From contig ONAK01000054.1 of NCBI GenBank assembly GCA_900315765.1, forward strand, positions 1 through 42,398: a DNA stretch of 42,398 nt, written 5' to 3'. The notes under the pieces are model-generated. The model ran no database searches and had not been told where the DNA came from. It worked only from the letters and a program-made list of their open reading frames with translations. This document shows, in pieces, positions 1-8,309 of this stretch (positions are counted from its first letter, which is position 1; each line of letters starts with the position of its first letter). This DNA is from an uncultured Prevotella sp. GTDB taxonomy: Bacteria > Bacteroidota > Bacteroidia > Bacteroidales > Bacteroidaceae. A program made the translations under genes and the position numbers.

Positions 1-1
1 C

Positions 2-334
2 ATTTTACAGTTTATCGAAACAACTGCAATCTTCTATGCATCAGGTAACAATCTCGCTGATGATGGTTCTCTATTTCTATCACAATTGATTGTAGTTCCC
101 TCAATGCTATTACTATTATTACGAACAAAAATAGACATAAATGAAGAAACTTCCCTTCGATTGAGGAATTTGTCTACTGGTATGTATTTTCTCCACACTC
201 CGTTGAGATTCATGTATGACTTTTTTATCAGCAATGATATCATTCTATTTTTTGTAGTATTCATGTCTGCTTATTCTATCTGTATATTCTCATATAAGAC
301 CGTATTTCTACATTTCGACAGATTATTAAGATAA
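2..334 (+). CDS. C-terminal fragment of an acyltransferase-3-like membrane protein (partial at left edge)
   Basis: The frame is open from base 2, so the gene begins left of the window; a TTG at 86 is only an internal codon. The visible 110 residues contain hydrophobic stretches (LIVVPSMLLLLL and DIILFFVVFMSAYSICIF). A segment reading RNLSTGMYFLHTPLRFMYDFF resembles the late 'S..iY..H' segment of acyltransferase family 3 (PF01757), integral membrane enzymes that O-acetylate surface glycans. The position beside a polysaccharide locus fits. It could also be another polytopic membrane protein of the locus, such as a polymerase, because only the tail is visible. The open frame is certain; the family is an inference. 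Confidence 0.55.
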   Translation: MLQFIETTAIFYASGNNLADDGSLFLSQLIVVPSMLLLLLRTKIDINEETSLRLRNLSTGMYFLHTPLRFMYDFFISNDIILFFVVFMSAYSICIFSYKTVFLHFDRLLR

Positions 335-470
335 TATATTCACCTTGAATTGGCACGAATGACTCATAACATTTATAAGAATAGATAATAGTCAGATTAT
401 CATACTTCGCCTACCATTTCGCTAGTAAAAAAGGATTCAATTGCTTTTTTGAAAGAAAATCACTTTATAA

Positions 471-502
471 TTTGGTGATATCAAAGAAATATATTATATT
501 TG
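471..502 (+). promoter_or_regulatory. Bacteroidetes-type promoter for the first complete glycosyltransferase gene
   Basis: TTTG at 471-474 and TATATTTG at 495-502, separated by 20 bases, match the -33/-7 consensus of the phylum. The predicted transcript starts just upstream of the ATG at 522, giving a very short leader. Confidence 0.6.
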
Positions 503-521
503 CAGCAGAACTCCTTTTGAT

Positions 522-1577
522 ATGGAAACAAAACATCTAATAAAAGTTAGCATTATCATCCCTATATATAAGGTTGAAGCCTATATAGAGCGATGCATAA
601 AATCTGTGGCCGAACAGGATGGTATAGGATCTTCATATAATTTGGAATGCATCCTAGTTGATGATTGTACACCAGACAAAAGTATGAAAATTGCGAAGGA
701 GACCATAGAACCATACAAGAACATTCATTTTATTTGTCTCCAACATGAAATCAACAGGGGACTTTCAGTTGCACGCGACACGGGATTAGAATATGCCACT
801 GGCGATTACATCATGTTTATTGATAGTGATGACTATATTCTTCCTGGCTGTATCAAGACATTTACTGATGAGATTTATAATAATTCAACAATAGATTTAG
901 TTACAGGAAGTACAATTTGCAAGAATAATACAGATATCAAAAAAAGGGAACTATTGAATAGTAAAGAATCTATCATTCACGGATTCCTCACAATGAAATT
1001 TTTCATCACGTCATGGAACAAACTTATAAGAAGAGAATGTATAACTGAAAACAAGTTGCTATTCATAGAAGGCATCTACCTCCAAGATCAACCATGGCTT
1101 TACACTCTCGCTTTTCATATAAACTCTATGCTATTACTTCCAAAAGCAACTTATGTTTATGAAGAAGCTCCTGAAAGTGCTAGTCGCGGAGTATTAAATC
1201 ATGAGAAGGCACAAAGATACGTAAACAGTTGGAGTACTGTTTTTGAGTATTATCTATCACATAGACCCAACAGTAAAGATTACAAGCACAACCTAGAGGT
1301 AGACTTTTTGCTTTATCTAAACCGCACACACTTACGTGCAATAATGTTGTTTCCATACGAAAAAGAAGACTATATCCAAATTTTACGTTATAGAGACAGA
1401 ATAATGTCTCTTGCATTAAAAGACGGAAGGTTTATCATTGCCTGTTTCCTTTTATTTGAATACAGCCCCTTCATTTATTTATTCAGATTCAAATATTTTC
1501 GTACTCATTATTACTATATGGTAAAAATCGTTGCACGAATAGCGCATCTATTTGATTTTATCCATAGAAAGAATTAA
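522..1577 (+). CDS. Family 2 glycosyltransferase
   Basis: This is a 351-residue cytoplasmic enzyme expected to transfer a sugar from a nucleotide donor onto a lipid-linked glycan. The N-terminal GT-A fold is clear: the opening strand VSIIIPIYKVEAYIERCI at about residues 9-26, a LVDDCTPD nucleotide-binding loop near 45-52, and the metal-binding DSDD at 101-104. The C-terminal third is less conserved and has aromatic and hydrophobic stretches near residues 300-335 that could touch the membrane. The ATG at 522 lies just after a good promoter. The gene for a second transferase follows after 31 bases on the same strand. Donor and acceptor cannot be told from sequence. Confidence 0.88.
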   Translation: METKHLIKVSIIIPIYKVEAYIERCIKSVAEQDGIGSSYNLECILVDDCTPDKSMKIAKETIEPYKNIHFICLQHEINRGLSVARDTGLEYATGDYIMFIDSDDYILPGCIKTFTDEIYNNSTIDLVTGSTICKNNTDIKKRELLNSKESIIHGFLTMKFFITSWNKLIRRECITENKLLFIEGIYLQDQPWLYTLAFHINSMLLLPKATYVYEEAPESASRGVLNHEKAQRYVNSWSTVFEYYLSHRPNSKDYKHNLEVDFLLYLNRTHLRAIMLFPYEKEDYIQILRYRDRIMSLALKDGRFIIACFLLFEYSPFIYLFRFKYFRTHYYYMVKIVARIAHLFDFIHRKN

Positions 1578-1608
1578 ATCTACAAATCTAAAACAAATCA
1601 TTCAAAAT

Positions 1609-2349
1609 ATGATACCAAAAATTATCCATTATTGCTGGTTAAGCGGGGATGCTTTTCCTCCTATGATAAAAAAGTGTATTAAATCGTGGAAAAAAAATCT
1701 TCCAGGATGGGAATTTCGACTTTGGGATAAAACATGCCTTGAGGAGATTAATGAACCATGGGTACATGAAGCCTATAAAGCTAAAGTTTATTCTCATGCC
1801 TCAGACTATATCCGCCTGTATGCCGTATATAAATATGGTGGATTTTATTTGGACTGCGATGTTGAGGTATTGAAGGACTTTTCTCCACTTATAGAACTGG
1901 ACTACATTTTATCTAAAGAGAATTCTAACTCAAATTACATTGAGGCCGCAACATTTGGTGCACATGCAGGAAATCCCTATCTAAAACAGTGTATGGAAAA
2001 ATATCATAACCGGCATTTCATAAAGGAAGATGGTTCGTACGACTATGCGTTTTTAATTCCAGACATCATGATGCAATGCGTCGGAGATTATACGATGCTA
2101 AATAATATCAAAGATTTCAAGGCCGAACGATCAATCATGCAGATATTTCCTCCAAGATTCTTTGGGCCCAAGAACTATAGTACCGGAAAATTTGACCAGC
2201 TATCAGATGATTCCTACTCCATCCACCATTTTAAAGGAAGTTGGCGTCCGCTCAAAATGCGTTTTAACCGCTTCATCTGGAGGCATTTAAATCATGGACT
2301 TGCACAATTTATACAGAGGTCATATAATTTATTCAGAAGAATCATATAG
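1609..2349 (+). CDS. DXD-type glycosyltransferase (Gly_transf_sug, OCH1/capsular family)
   Basis: With the ATG at 1609 the product is 246 residues and opens MIPKIIHYCWLSG, the typical start of this family. An upstream in-frame start at 1552 would overlap the previous gene and add 19 residues with no family resemblance, so it is rejected. The block SDYIRLYAVYKYGGFYLDCD near 65-84 ends in the metal-binding DCD (82-84), which coordinates the nucleotide-sugar. Enzymes of this type (PF04488) often add hexoses in capsule or O-antigen loci. It is probably co-transcribed with the upstream family 2 enzyme and converges on the reverse-strand gene that ends at 2393. Sugar specificity is unknown. Confidence 0.85.
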   Translation: MIPKIIHYCWLSGDAFPPMIKKCIKSWKKNLPGWEFRLWDKTCLEEINEPWVHEAYKAKVYSHASDYIRLYAVYKYGGFYLDCDVEVLKDFSPLIELDYILSKENSNSNYIEAATFGAHAGNPYLKQCMEKYHNRHFIKEDGSYDYAFLIPDIMMQCVGDYTMLNNIKDFKAERSIMQIFPPRFFGPKNYSTGKFDQLSDDSYSIHHFKGSWRPLKMRFNRFIWRHLNHGLAQFIQRSYNLFRRII

Positions 2350-2392
2350 AGTCTTCATACATTAAGGTATTTTACTACTATAGTTATAATCC

Positions 2393-3517
2393 CTATTCCT
2401 TTGAGCAAAGTCCCTCAAAAAGCTCCTTCCACTTTGACATGATTAAGTCTGCACGATAACACTGAGCAGATTTAATAGCAGCCTGTCCTATTCGAAAACG
2501 AAGTTCCTCGTCTTCGATTAATTGACATACACGATTGGCAAACTCATTAATATCGCGTTTATTAATTAGAAAACCATTTACGCCGTCCGAAATAATACTA
2601 GCAGGTCCATAAGGTACGTCATAGGAAACAACTGGCAGACCGCAGCTCATCGCCTCAGGAATCACCAAACCAAAAGGTTCAAATAACGATGTAGATACCA
2701 TAATTGAACTATTTCGATAACTATCAAAAATATTATAGACTGGTTGGTGGATATGAATATTCATTCCAATAGTAGAAGCCATCCTTTCCAATTTTTCCCG
2801 TTGTTCCCCTTCACCATATATATCCAAATGCCAGCCACTAAACTTCGGATATACGATTTTCCATACTTCAATCATCTCCATCGGACACTTCTGATAGTCG
2901 AAGCGTCCCACCCAAATTACTCGTTTGTGATCAAGAGAAGAGACTTCTCCTTCATTCAGATGAACCATATTAGGAATCACACATACATGACCGATTATCT
3001 TGCTCCACTCTTTGGCATCATCTTCTGTTAAAGCAATAATCATTTGAGCCTTGGACATCCCCCTATGATACATATAATCGGCATATCTATGACGTAGCCC
3101 TTTTTGTCCAAAGGTCTTCTGATAGATAGAATGCGACTCAACAATCAAAGGAACAGTACCTTTTAATTCTGCAAGGATATTGATATCAATGTAGTTGGCT
3201 GTTGTACAAACTATTATATCAGGCTTTATCTCCTGTAATCGTGCAGATAATCGTTGTTTAAACAGACGACTCAAACGCCTAGCAACAATCAGTCGTTTCA
3301 AACCACGATAAAGATATTGTTGATGAAAACGAATACATAGATCCTCAAAATGCACACCGTCTTCCAACGGGTAAGGCACAGAATGATCTCCTTGGTCAGC
3401 CGTTAACATATAAACATCATAGTTATACATAGCTACCAAATAGTTCATTTTGTCAACCAAAACCCGTTCGATACCACCCCATTGAGCTAATGAACGAAAG
3501 ACATAGAGGATTTTCAT
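2393..3517 (-). CDS. Family 4 glycosyltransferase
   Basis: This is a 374-residue GT-B enzyme of the retaining GT4 family. The N-terminal acceptor domain starts MKILYVFRSLAQWGGIERV, with the glycine-rich loop usual in this family. The C-terminal nucleotide-sugar domain begins near residue 198 (KRVIWVGRFDYQKCP) and carries the intact E-x7-E signature EPFGLVIPE at 280-288, followed by AMSCGLPVVSYD. It is the last gene of a tight reverse-strand unit that starts with LicD near 6993; its start overlaps the stop of the upstream family 2 gene by four bases, implying translational coupling. The GGIERV-type opening resembles the paralogues at 9331 and 10503. Acceptor and donor are unknown. Confidence 0.88.
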   Translation of the reverse strand: MKILYVFRSLAQWGGIERVLVDKMNYLVAMYNYDVYMLTADQGDHSVPYPLEDGVHFEDLCIRFHQQYLYRGLKRLIVARRLSRLFKQRLSARLQEIKPDIIVCTTANYIDINILAELKGTVPLIVESHSIYQKTFGQKGLRHRYADYMYHRGMSKAQMIIALTEDDAKEWSKIIGHVCVIPNMVHLNEGEVSSLDHKRVIWVGRFDYQKCPMEMIEVWKIVYPKFSGWHLDIYGEGEQREKLERMASTIGMNIHIHQPVYNIFDSYRNSSIMVSTSLFEPFGLVIPEAMSCGLPVVSYDVPYGPASIISDGVNGFLINKRDINEFANRVCQLIEDEELRFRIGQAAIKSAQCYRADLIMSKWKELFEGLCSKE

Positions 3518-4362
3518 TTCTTCAGTAAATTATCTTCAGAATCTTCGTAATGGTCCGTCTTATAGAATACCCGAGAAAGTCCCTTTCCCTGTATCTTAAC
3601 ATGATCCACAAAGCTCTGCCACAGAGACTGTTCACCTATGGTTCCATAGCCCGTAATGGCTTTACAACGGCAGTCTCTGACAAACTTTATCTTTCCATAT
3701 TTCTTTAAAGAAAGAGCCATCGAGCCATCCTCACCACGAATGATATCTACACGATAACCTTCTTTTTTTCCTAACTCGGCATTGTAGGCAAAGACCAAAC
3801 CTCGCACACTTAACTCTGGTCGATTAAAATGCTGGATCCAGAGAAAGAGGTCTCGGCACATCTCAAACAGCCTCAAGCCTAACTTTGTGTGATTAGAATC
3901 AGGAAAATAGCTCCAAGTTGCAGATACAGCCACGACACCGGGTTTTAGCAACTGATCCAACATTAGTTCATAATACCGGGGTGGATAGAGAGTATCACTA
4001 TCTACATCGAAATAGAACCTTCCTTTTGAATGCATCAAGCCACAACGGCGGGCATAGCCACAGGAATGTTGGTACTCTGTATAATAAGGAATTCCCGATC
4101 TTTTATATATCTCTGCAGTACGATCCTTTGAGTCATTATCTACACCGATTATTTCCACAGGATATTTACACTTAATTTCACTTATAGACCAAAGGCATGC
4201 CTGAAGATGCGTCTCTTCATTATAACCAATAATTACAATACTTGCCAAAGGTTCAGCACTTTGGAGCTTTGCCAAACGCTCACGAGTACCTTCAATGATT
4301 TCTTGGGGAACTTCACTAAATGGTTTCCCGTAGACTGTCATGTATTTATCATACCAAGTCAT
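3514..4362 (-). CDS. Family 2 glycosyltransferase
   Basis: This 282-residue protein has an extra N-terminal segment of about 38 residues before the GT-A fold, which starts ASIVIIGYNEETHLQACL near 40. VDNDSKD (74-80) is the nucleotide-binding loop and DVDSD (119-123) supplies the metal-binding aspartates. The C-terminal part contains RGEDGSMA, a likely catalytic-acid region (ED pair) seen in family 2 enzymes. It sits in the LicD operon: one base separates it from the upstream SDR gene, and it overlaps the downstream GT4 by four bases. It may extend the glycan that the LicD module decorates; that role is inferred from context only. Confidence 0.86.
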   Translation of the reverse strand: MTWYDKYMTVYGKPFSEVPQEIIEGTRERLAKLQSAEPLASIVIIGYNEETHLQACLWSISEIKCKYPVEIIGVDNDSKDRTAEIYKRSGIPYYTEYQHSCGYARRCGLMHSKGRFYFDVDSDTLYPPRYYELMLDQLLKPGVVAVSATWSYFPDSNHTKLGLRLFEMCRDLFLWIQHFNRPELSVRGLVFAYNAELGKKEGYRVDIIRGEDGSMALSLKKYGKIKFVRDCRCKAITGYGTIGEQSLWQSFVDHVKIQGKGLSRVFYKTDHYEDSEDNLLKK

Positions 4363-4363
4363 A

Positions 4364-5464
4364 CTACAATATATTATGATTTATCATAGCCTCTGCATTG
4401 GGAGGTAAGTCTTCTTTATCTGCTAGAATAACAAGTGTACGATGGATAGCCTCACCAAAGGGAAAGAGAAGATGACAACCTATAGACTGAAGAAGAGCAT
4501 TATCAAGAACAGCATGCATGGCTACAGAATAACCTTTTTGCTCAACATCTGAGGGCAAATCGAAAACGACATCCTTACCTGCCCAACGGCCACAGGCACT
4601 CGCAAAATCCATCAACTTCACATTGCAGTCTGGATTAGAAACATTATAAGCCTTACCATATTCTCCATGTAGCAAAATGAAAAGCATCGACCTCACTACA
4701 TCGGCGACATAGGTATATGAGAAGAACTGTTCACCTTTACTCTTTAGAATAATGTCCTCGCCTGCCAAAGCCTTCAAAATAAACTGTGAAGAAGCCTTTG
4801 AATCAGATATCAACATCGTCGGTCCAAAAACACGACTCAGACGTGCAATCTTAACTTTTGCACCACACTCAGCCATATAAGAATAACATAAGGCTTCGCT
4901 CAGTCTTTTCGACTCAGGATAACAGGATCTAGCATTCTGGAGGTTCAGCTGACCAGTATAATCCTCTGTAAACGCGTCTTGGTCACGTGCATTTCCATAG
5001 ACCTCCACAGAAGAAGGATAAAGAACCGTCGCGTCACATTCTACAGCCTTAGCTAAAGCATACTCGGCTCCTTTTACATTAATATCTATAGTCTCTATCG
5101 GAAACTGGGAATAGGCCAAAGGATGAGTATTAGATGCCAAAGGTATTATAACATCCACTTTTATGTCTTGGGGAAATGGTTGACGTACATCCTGTTCTAT
5201 AAAATGGAAATGGGCATCTTCCTCATATTCTCCCAAACGAGATTTTGCCTTTTCCCAATTTCTTCCTACAGCATATATTTGAATATCAGCCCCCTGATGA
5301 TTATAACACATTAAGGCATCAATAAGACATGTACCTATCATTCCTGTTGCACCAGTTATCAGAAAAGACATTTTCTTTATCTTCTCCAACTCAGGAATCT
5401 CCAATATTCTAGTCAGATCCTCCTGATACAGAGGATGTCGCTTGTTAAGTTTTATTTCAGCCAT
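4364..5464 (-). CDS. Extended SDR, NAD-dependent epimerase/dehydratase family
   Basis: This is a 366-residue Rossmann-fold enzyme acting on a nucleotide-linked sugar or polyol. The dinucleotide-binding motif GATGMIG is at 38-44. The catalytic region shows SS at 151-152 (YPSSVEVYG) and YxxxK at 182-186 (YPESK), the standard extended-SDR layout. The closest resemblance by eye is to the UDP-glucuronate decarboxylase / dTDP-glucose dehydratase branch. Its start overlaps the IspD-like gene by 13 bases, so the two are probably coupled. In other bacteria, IspD-type cytidylyltransferases paired with a reductase make CDP-ribitol, and this SDR may play a comparable part. That is an inference, since its sequence looks more like a sugar epimerase or dehydratase. 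Confidence 0.82.
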   Translation of the reverse strand: MAEIKLNKRHPLYQEDLTRILEIPELEKIKKMSFLITGATGMIGTCLIDALMCYNHQGADIQIYAVGRNWEKAKSRLGEYEEDAHFHFIEQDVRQPFPQDIKVDVIIPLASNTHPLAYSQFPIETIDINVKGAEYALAKAVECDATVLYPSSVEVYGNARDQDAFTEDYTGQLNLQNARSCYPESKRLSEALCYSYMAECGAKVKIARLSRVFGPTMLISDSKASSQFILKALAGEDIILKSKGEQFFSYTYVADVVRSMLFILLHGEYGKAYNVSNPDCNVKLMDFASACGRWAGKDVVFDLPSDVEQKGYSVAMHAVLDNALLQSIGCHLLFPFGEAIHRTLVILADKEDLPPNAEAMINHNIL

Positions 5465-6174
5465 GTGTCTTTATCTATTTTAAGATATCCTTTGAATAAT
5501 TCAAGATCATCTTTTGTTGTCAATTTGATATTTTTATCTGATCCTGCTGCAAAATAAAGGGTTTCTCCCAGTTCTACCATCATTGTATTGGTATAAGACG
5601 ACCCATAAATACCAACTTCTTTTTCAAAAGCTTCATGGTATGCCCAATCCAATTTTTTGAACTTATATGCTTGAGGAGTAGAAACTCTGCGTAATGTCTC
5701 ACGAGGAATATATTCCTTTGTTGTCTTATCATCCTCCGGATTCACAATAAAAATCTGTTCATTATAAGGTAATGAAGTTACAGCATTACCATACTGTTTG
5801 GCTTTTTGGATGACATCAGTCAACACTGTTGCATCAACTAATGGGCGTATTCCATCATGAATAATAATCACATCATCACCACTTGCTACCTTTTCTAAAT
5901 TGTATACTCCATTACGAATACTCTCCTGACCCGTATTACCGCCGCCAACGACCCACTTGAGTTTTGATATATTAAACTGATGTGCATAAGCCCAAAGTAC
6001 ATCATGCCATCCATCAAGGCAAACGACCTCAATTGCATCAATCATCGGATGTCTCTGGAAACTTTCCAATGTATAGATGAGAACAGGCTTGTCATAGACA
6101 TTAATAAACTGCTTAGGTATATCCTGCCCCATACGATTACCCGAACCACCAGCTATAATAATTGCAATATTCAT
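5452..6174 (-). CDS. IspD/TarI-type cytidylyltransferase
   Basis: This 240-residue protein is a CTP-dependent nucleotidyltransferase. The N-terminal signature AGGSGNRMGQDIPKQF (about 8-23) is the CTP-binding loop of the IspD family, IIHDGIRPLV (near 103-112) is the conserved central motif, and the C-terminal part has SDKNIKLTTKDDLEL. IspD itself makes CDP-methylerythritol for isoprenoids, but relatives such as TarI and Bcs1 make CDP-ribitol for polysaccharides. The placement between LicD (21 bases upstream) and an overlapping SDR argues for the polysaccharide role: activating a polyol phosphate that LicD then transfers. The housekeeping IspD function cannot be excluded from sequence alone. 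Confidence 0.82.
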   Translation of the reverse strand: MNIAIIIAGGSGNRMGQDIPKQFINVYDKPVLIYTLESFQRHPMIDAIEVVCLDGWHDVLWAYAHQFNISKLKWVVGGGNTGQESIRNGVYNLEKVASGDDVIIIHDGIRPLVDATVLTDVIQKAKQYGNAVTSLPYNEQIFIVNPEDDKTTKEYIPRETLRRVSTPQAYKFKKLDWAYHEAFEKEVGIYGSSYTNTMMVELGETLYFAAGSDKNIKLTTKDDLELFKGYLKIDKDTWLK

Positions 6175-6195
6175 AGATGTAGTTTTTAAAAATAA

Positions 6196-6993
6196 TTATT
6201 TTTGAAATTCATCTTTCCACCAAGCATCAAATGTATGGTGCGAGACACGATGCTCCACAGGCGGTAATTGCATATAATCACCATAAATGCTCCGCAACCA
6301 TTTATCATAACCAATAGGAACCCGATATTTTCGTCCTTCAAACTCTTGATAGACATCACTATCAAAAACAGATTTATCCACCTTCTCACCAACACATAAA
6401 GGATTTGCAATGAGACCAGCCGATGGTAAACTTCCAAACTCATACCTTCGCGCCTCGTTGTCCATCCACGTCGCAATTTGACGAGCAGAGAATGGTAGCA
6501 ACAATATTTTTCCGAAAGAATTGATGATTTTTTTCATTACAGTTCTTTTACAAAAATTCGCTCTCTTTGTATTCAATAATTTACGAAGCATCATTATCTT
6601 CTTTATTTGAGCCGCATCTTTAACTCCGTCAGCAGGAAGTATATCAATGAATACACCAAAACTATCTCCTGGATAATGTAGTTCCTTCAAAACCGTACGA
6701 TTATCATACACTTTTGCAAAAGCATAAGGATAGGCACGGTTTGTGTCCAAATTAACCACCTGATAATAGTTTTCTGCCTGATTAAACGTCTTTACAAACC
6801 GATCGTAATCCTGTCGTGGCATTGCAATATCAATGTCATCATCCCATGGTATATACCCCTTGTGCCGAATAGCTCCAATAAGCGTTCCACCACATAAAAA
6901 GTAACGTAAGCCATTTTTCTCACAAAAATCAGCTGTCTTCTGTAACAGATCCAACTGAATGGATTTTAGCTCGTCTGAAGTAATTGTCCTCAT
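6196..6993 (-). CDS. LicD-family phosphotransferase
   Basis: This is a 265-residue protein of the LicD/fukutin family (PF04991), which transfers a phospho-alcohol from a CDP-linked donor onto a sugar. The diagnostic stretch is clear: LCGGTLIGAIRHKGYIPWDDDIDIAM at about 33-58, with the nucleotidyltransferase-fold metal site DDDIDI at 51-56. LicD of pathogens moves phosphocholine, and the human relatives fukutin and FKRP move ribitol phosphate. No choline kinase or LicC-type cytidylyltransferase is nearby, whereas an IspD-like enzyme is, so a polyol phosphate is the better guess. It is the first gene of the unit that runs down to 2393; a -7-like box lies just upstream. Confidence 0.88.
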   Translation of the reverse strand: MRTITSDELKSIQLDLLQKTADFCEKNGLRYFLCGGTLIGAIRHKGYIPWDDDIDIAMPRQDYDRFVKTFNQAENYYQVVNLDTNRAYPYAFAKVYDNRTVLKELHYPGDSFGVFIDILPADGVKDAAQIKKIMMLRKLLNTKRANFCKRTVMKKIINSFGKILLLPFSARQIATWMDNEARRYEFGSLPSAGLIANPLCVGEKVDKSVFDSDVYQEFEGRKYRVPIGYDKWLRSIYGDYMQLPPVEHRVSHHTFDAWWKDEFQK

Positions 6994-7016
6994 AATCTAT
7001 TTTAAATAAACCTCTG

Positions 7017-7024
7017 CAAATATA
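7017..7024 (-). promoter_or_regulatory. Possible -7 box for the LicD operon
   Basis: Read on the reverse strand this is TATATTTG, matching TAnnTTTG, 24 bases upstream of the LicD ATG. No TTTG is seen at the expected distance, so the assignment is weak. Confidence 0.4.
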
Positions 7025-7074
7025 ACAAATAAATTCAAATAATAAAAGAAAAGAATATTTTTATTAATAAAATA

Positions 7075-8205
7075 TTAATCACCTTTAATAGAATCTATCA
7101 CTTTCTGCATCTGAATTTTCCATGTCAGATGCTCTACGCTTTTACGTATTTCTTTTGGATTCATCGTAAAATGATTTAAAAAATCAATAATCTGTAAAAT
7201 ATCTATGGGAGACTCATCTGCAGGAGCTTTCAATACATAGGGTTGCTGATCAAAGTCGCTATCTTGTTCACTGTAGATAAAGGGAAGCCCACGTGTAGCG
7301 TATTCACGGTTTTTCAAAGTCTTGATAACCGAAATACCACTACGGTGACGACCCAACGAGCCAATAGCAAACTGACACTGATTAAAGACTTTAGTCAGTT
7401 CAGCACCAAATAATTGACCATGAAAAATGACTTTATCACTAATATTATATTTTTCAATGATGGGTACAAAATCCGTACTCATTAGATAGGGATGGACACC
7501 TCCCACGATATGAAAATATACTTGGCGAGGTTTTTGTTCATTCTTATAGTATTCACCAAGCCCTGCTAAAAGACGATCATAGCCGTGCCAGACATGAACC
7601 TCCGCAACACCTATCAAATGAATTGAGCCATCAGAAGGGTTAGGATAATCATGCATGGGGATACTGTCGAAATCGACACCGTTACTGATATTGATTGTAC
7701 GTTGACCAAATATAGCCTTCTCATCAGAGAAAGTAACAATAGCATCCATATACTTATAAACACTGCGACGAAACCATTTGTCAATAACAAGACGCAACGG
7801 CTGTTTCCATATATGGGGACTGAATTCTGAGTCGTAAGGGTAAGTCGGAATCTCTGTGACGGCATGAATACCAATGCGCTGGAGTTTTTCAAAAAGATTA
7901 GCAAGAAATGGAGTCGCATTCATAAAACTCCTAGCATATATGAACTCTATGTTCTCACGAACACAATAATCGTATATACATCCATAGTCTATACGCTGAC
8001 GAAGTGCAGCAAAACGTCCTATTCCATAATCTTTTAGTATCACACCATCTACGTATCGACACCGATGTCCATTCGCCGCAAATCCATAATAACAGAGATG
8101 TACTTCATGCCCATTCTCACGAAGCCCTTTTACCTGATAATGGATTTTCTTAGAAATACCACTATGCTCTGAAAAACCATGGTAGACAATGAACAATATT
8201 CGCAT
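7075..8205 (-). CDS. GT4-like glycosyltransferase, paralogue of 11665-12804
   Basis: This 376-residue GT-B protein opens MRILFIVYHGFSEHSGISKK and continues with IHYQVKGLRENGHEVHLCYY. The same phrases recur almost word for word in the gene at 11665-12804, so the two are paralogues. The C-terminal half has IHLIGVAEVHVWHGYDRLL (nucleotide-sugar domain) and KNREYATRGLPFIYSEQDSDFD in place of a textbook E-x7-E region. In this branch KNREYA probably marks the donor-site glutamate. It has its own promoter (8260-8290) and is separated from the upstream gene by 104 bases, so it appears to be its own transcription unit. Substrates are unknown. Confidence 0.84.
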   Translation of the reverse strand: MRILFIVYHGFSEHSGISKKIHYQVKGLRENGHEVHLCYYGFAANGHRCRYVDGVILKDYGIGRFAALRQRIDYGCIYDYCVRENIEFIYARSFMNATPFLANLFEKLQRIGIHAVTEIPTYPYDSEFSPHIWKQPLRLVIDKWFRRSVYKYMDAIVTFSDEKAIFGQRTINISNGVDFDSIPMHDYPNPSDGSIHLIGVAEVHVWHGYDRLLAGLGEYYKNEQKPRQVYFHIVGGVHPYLMSTDFVPIIEKYNISDKVIFHGQLFGAELTKVFNQCQFAIGSLGRHRSGISVIKTLKNREYATRGLPFIYSEQDSDFDQQPYVLKAPADESPIDILQIIDFLNHFTMNPKEIRKSVEHLTWKIQMQKVIDSIKGD

Positions 8206-8259
8206 ATCTATTATTATTTATCAATTATCTTTTTCATTTTTATACCCACTTCTTTTCTG

Positions 8260-8290
8260 CAAAAATACTATTATTTTCTAAATAATCAAA
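8260..8290 (-). promoter_or_regulatory. Promoter for the glycosyltransferase at 7075-8205
   Basis: On the reverse strand TTTG (8287-8290) lies 19 bases from TATTTTTG (8260-8267), matching the Bacteroidetes -33/-7 pattern. The gene starts about 55 bases downstream. Confidence 0.55.
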
Positions 8291-8309
8291 ATTTATCGAA
8301 GAAAAAAGC

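Noticed and set aside
2350-2392. Terminator between the convergent transferases
   Set aside because: The 43 bases are AT-rich but no convincing stem with a T-run was found.
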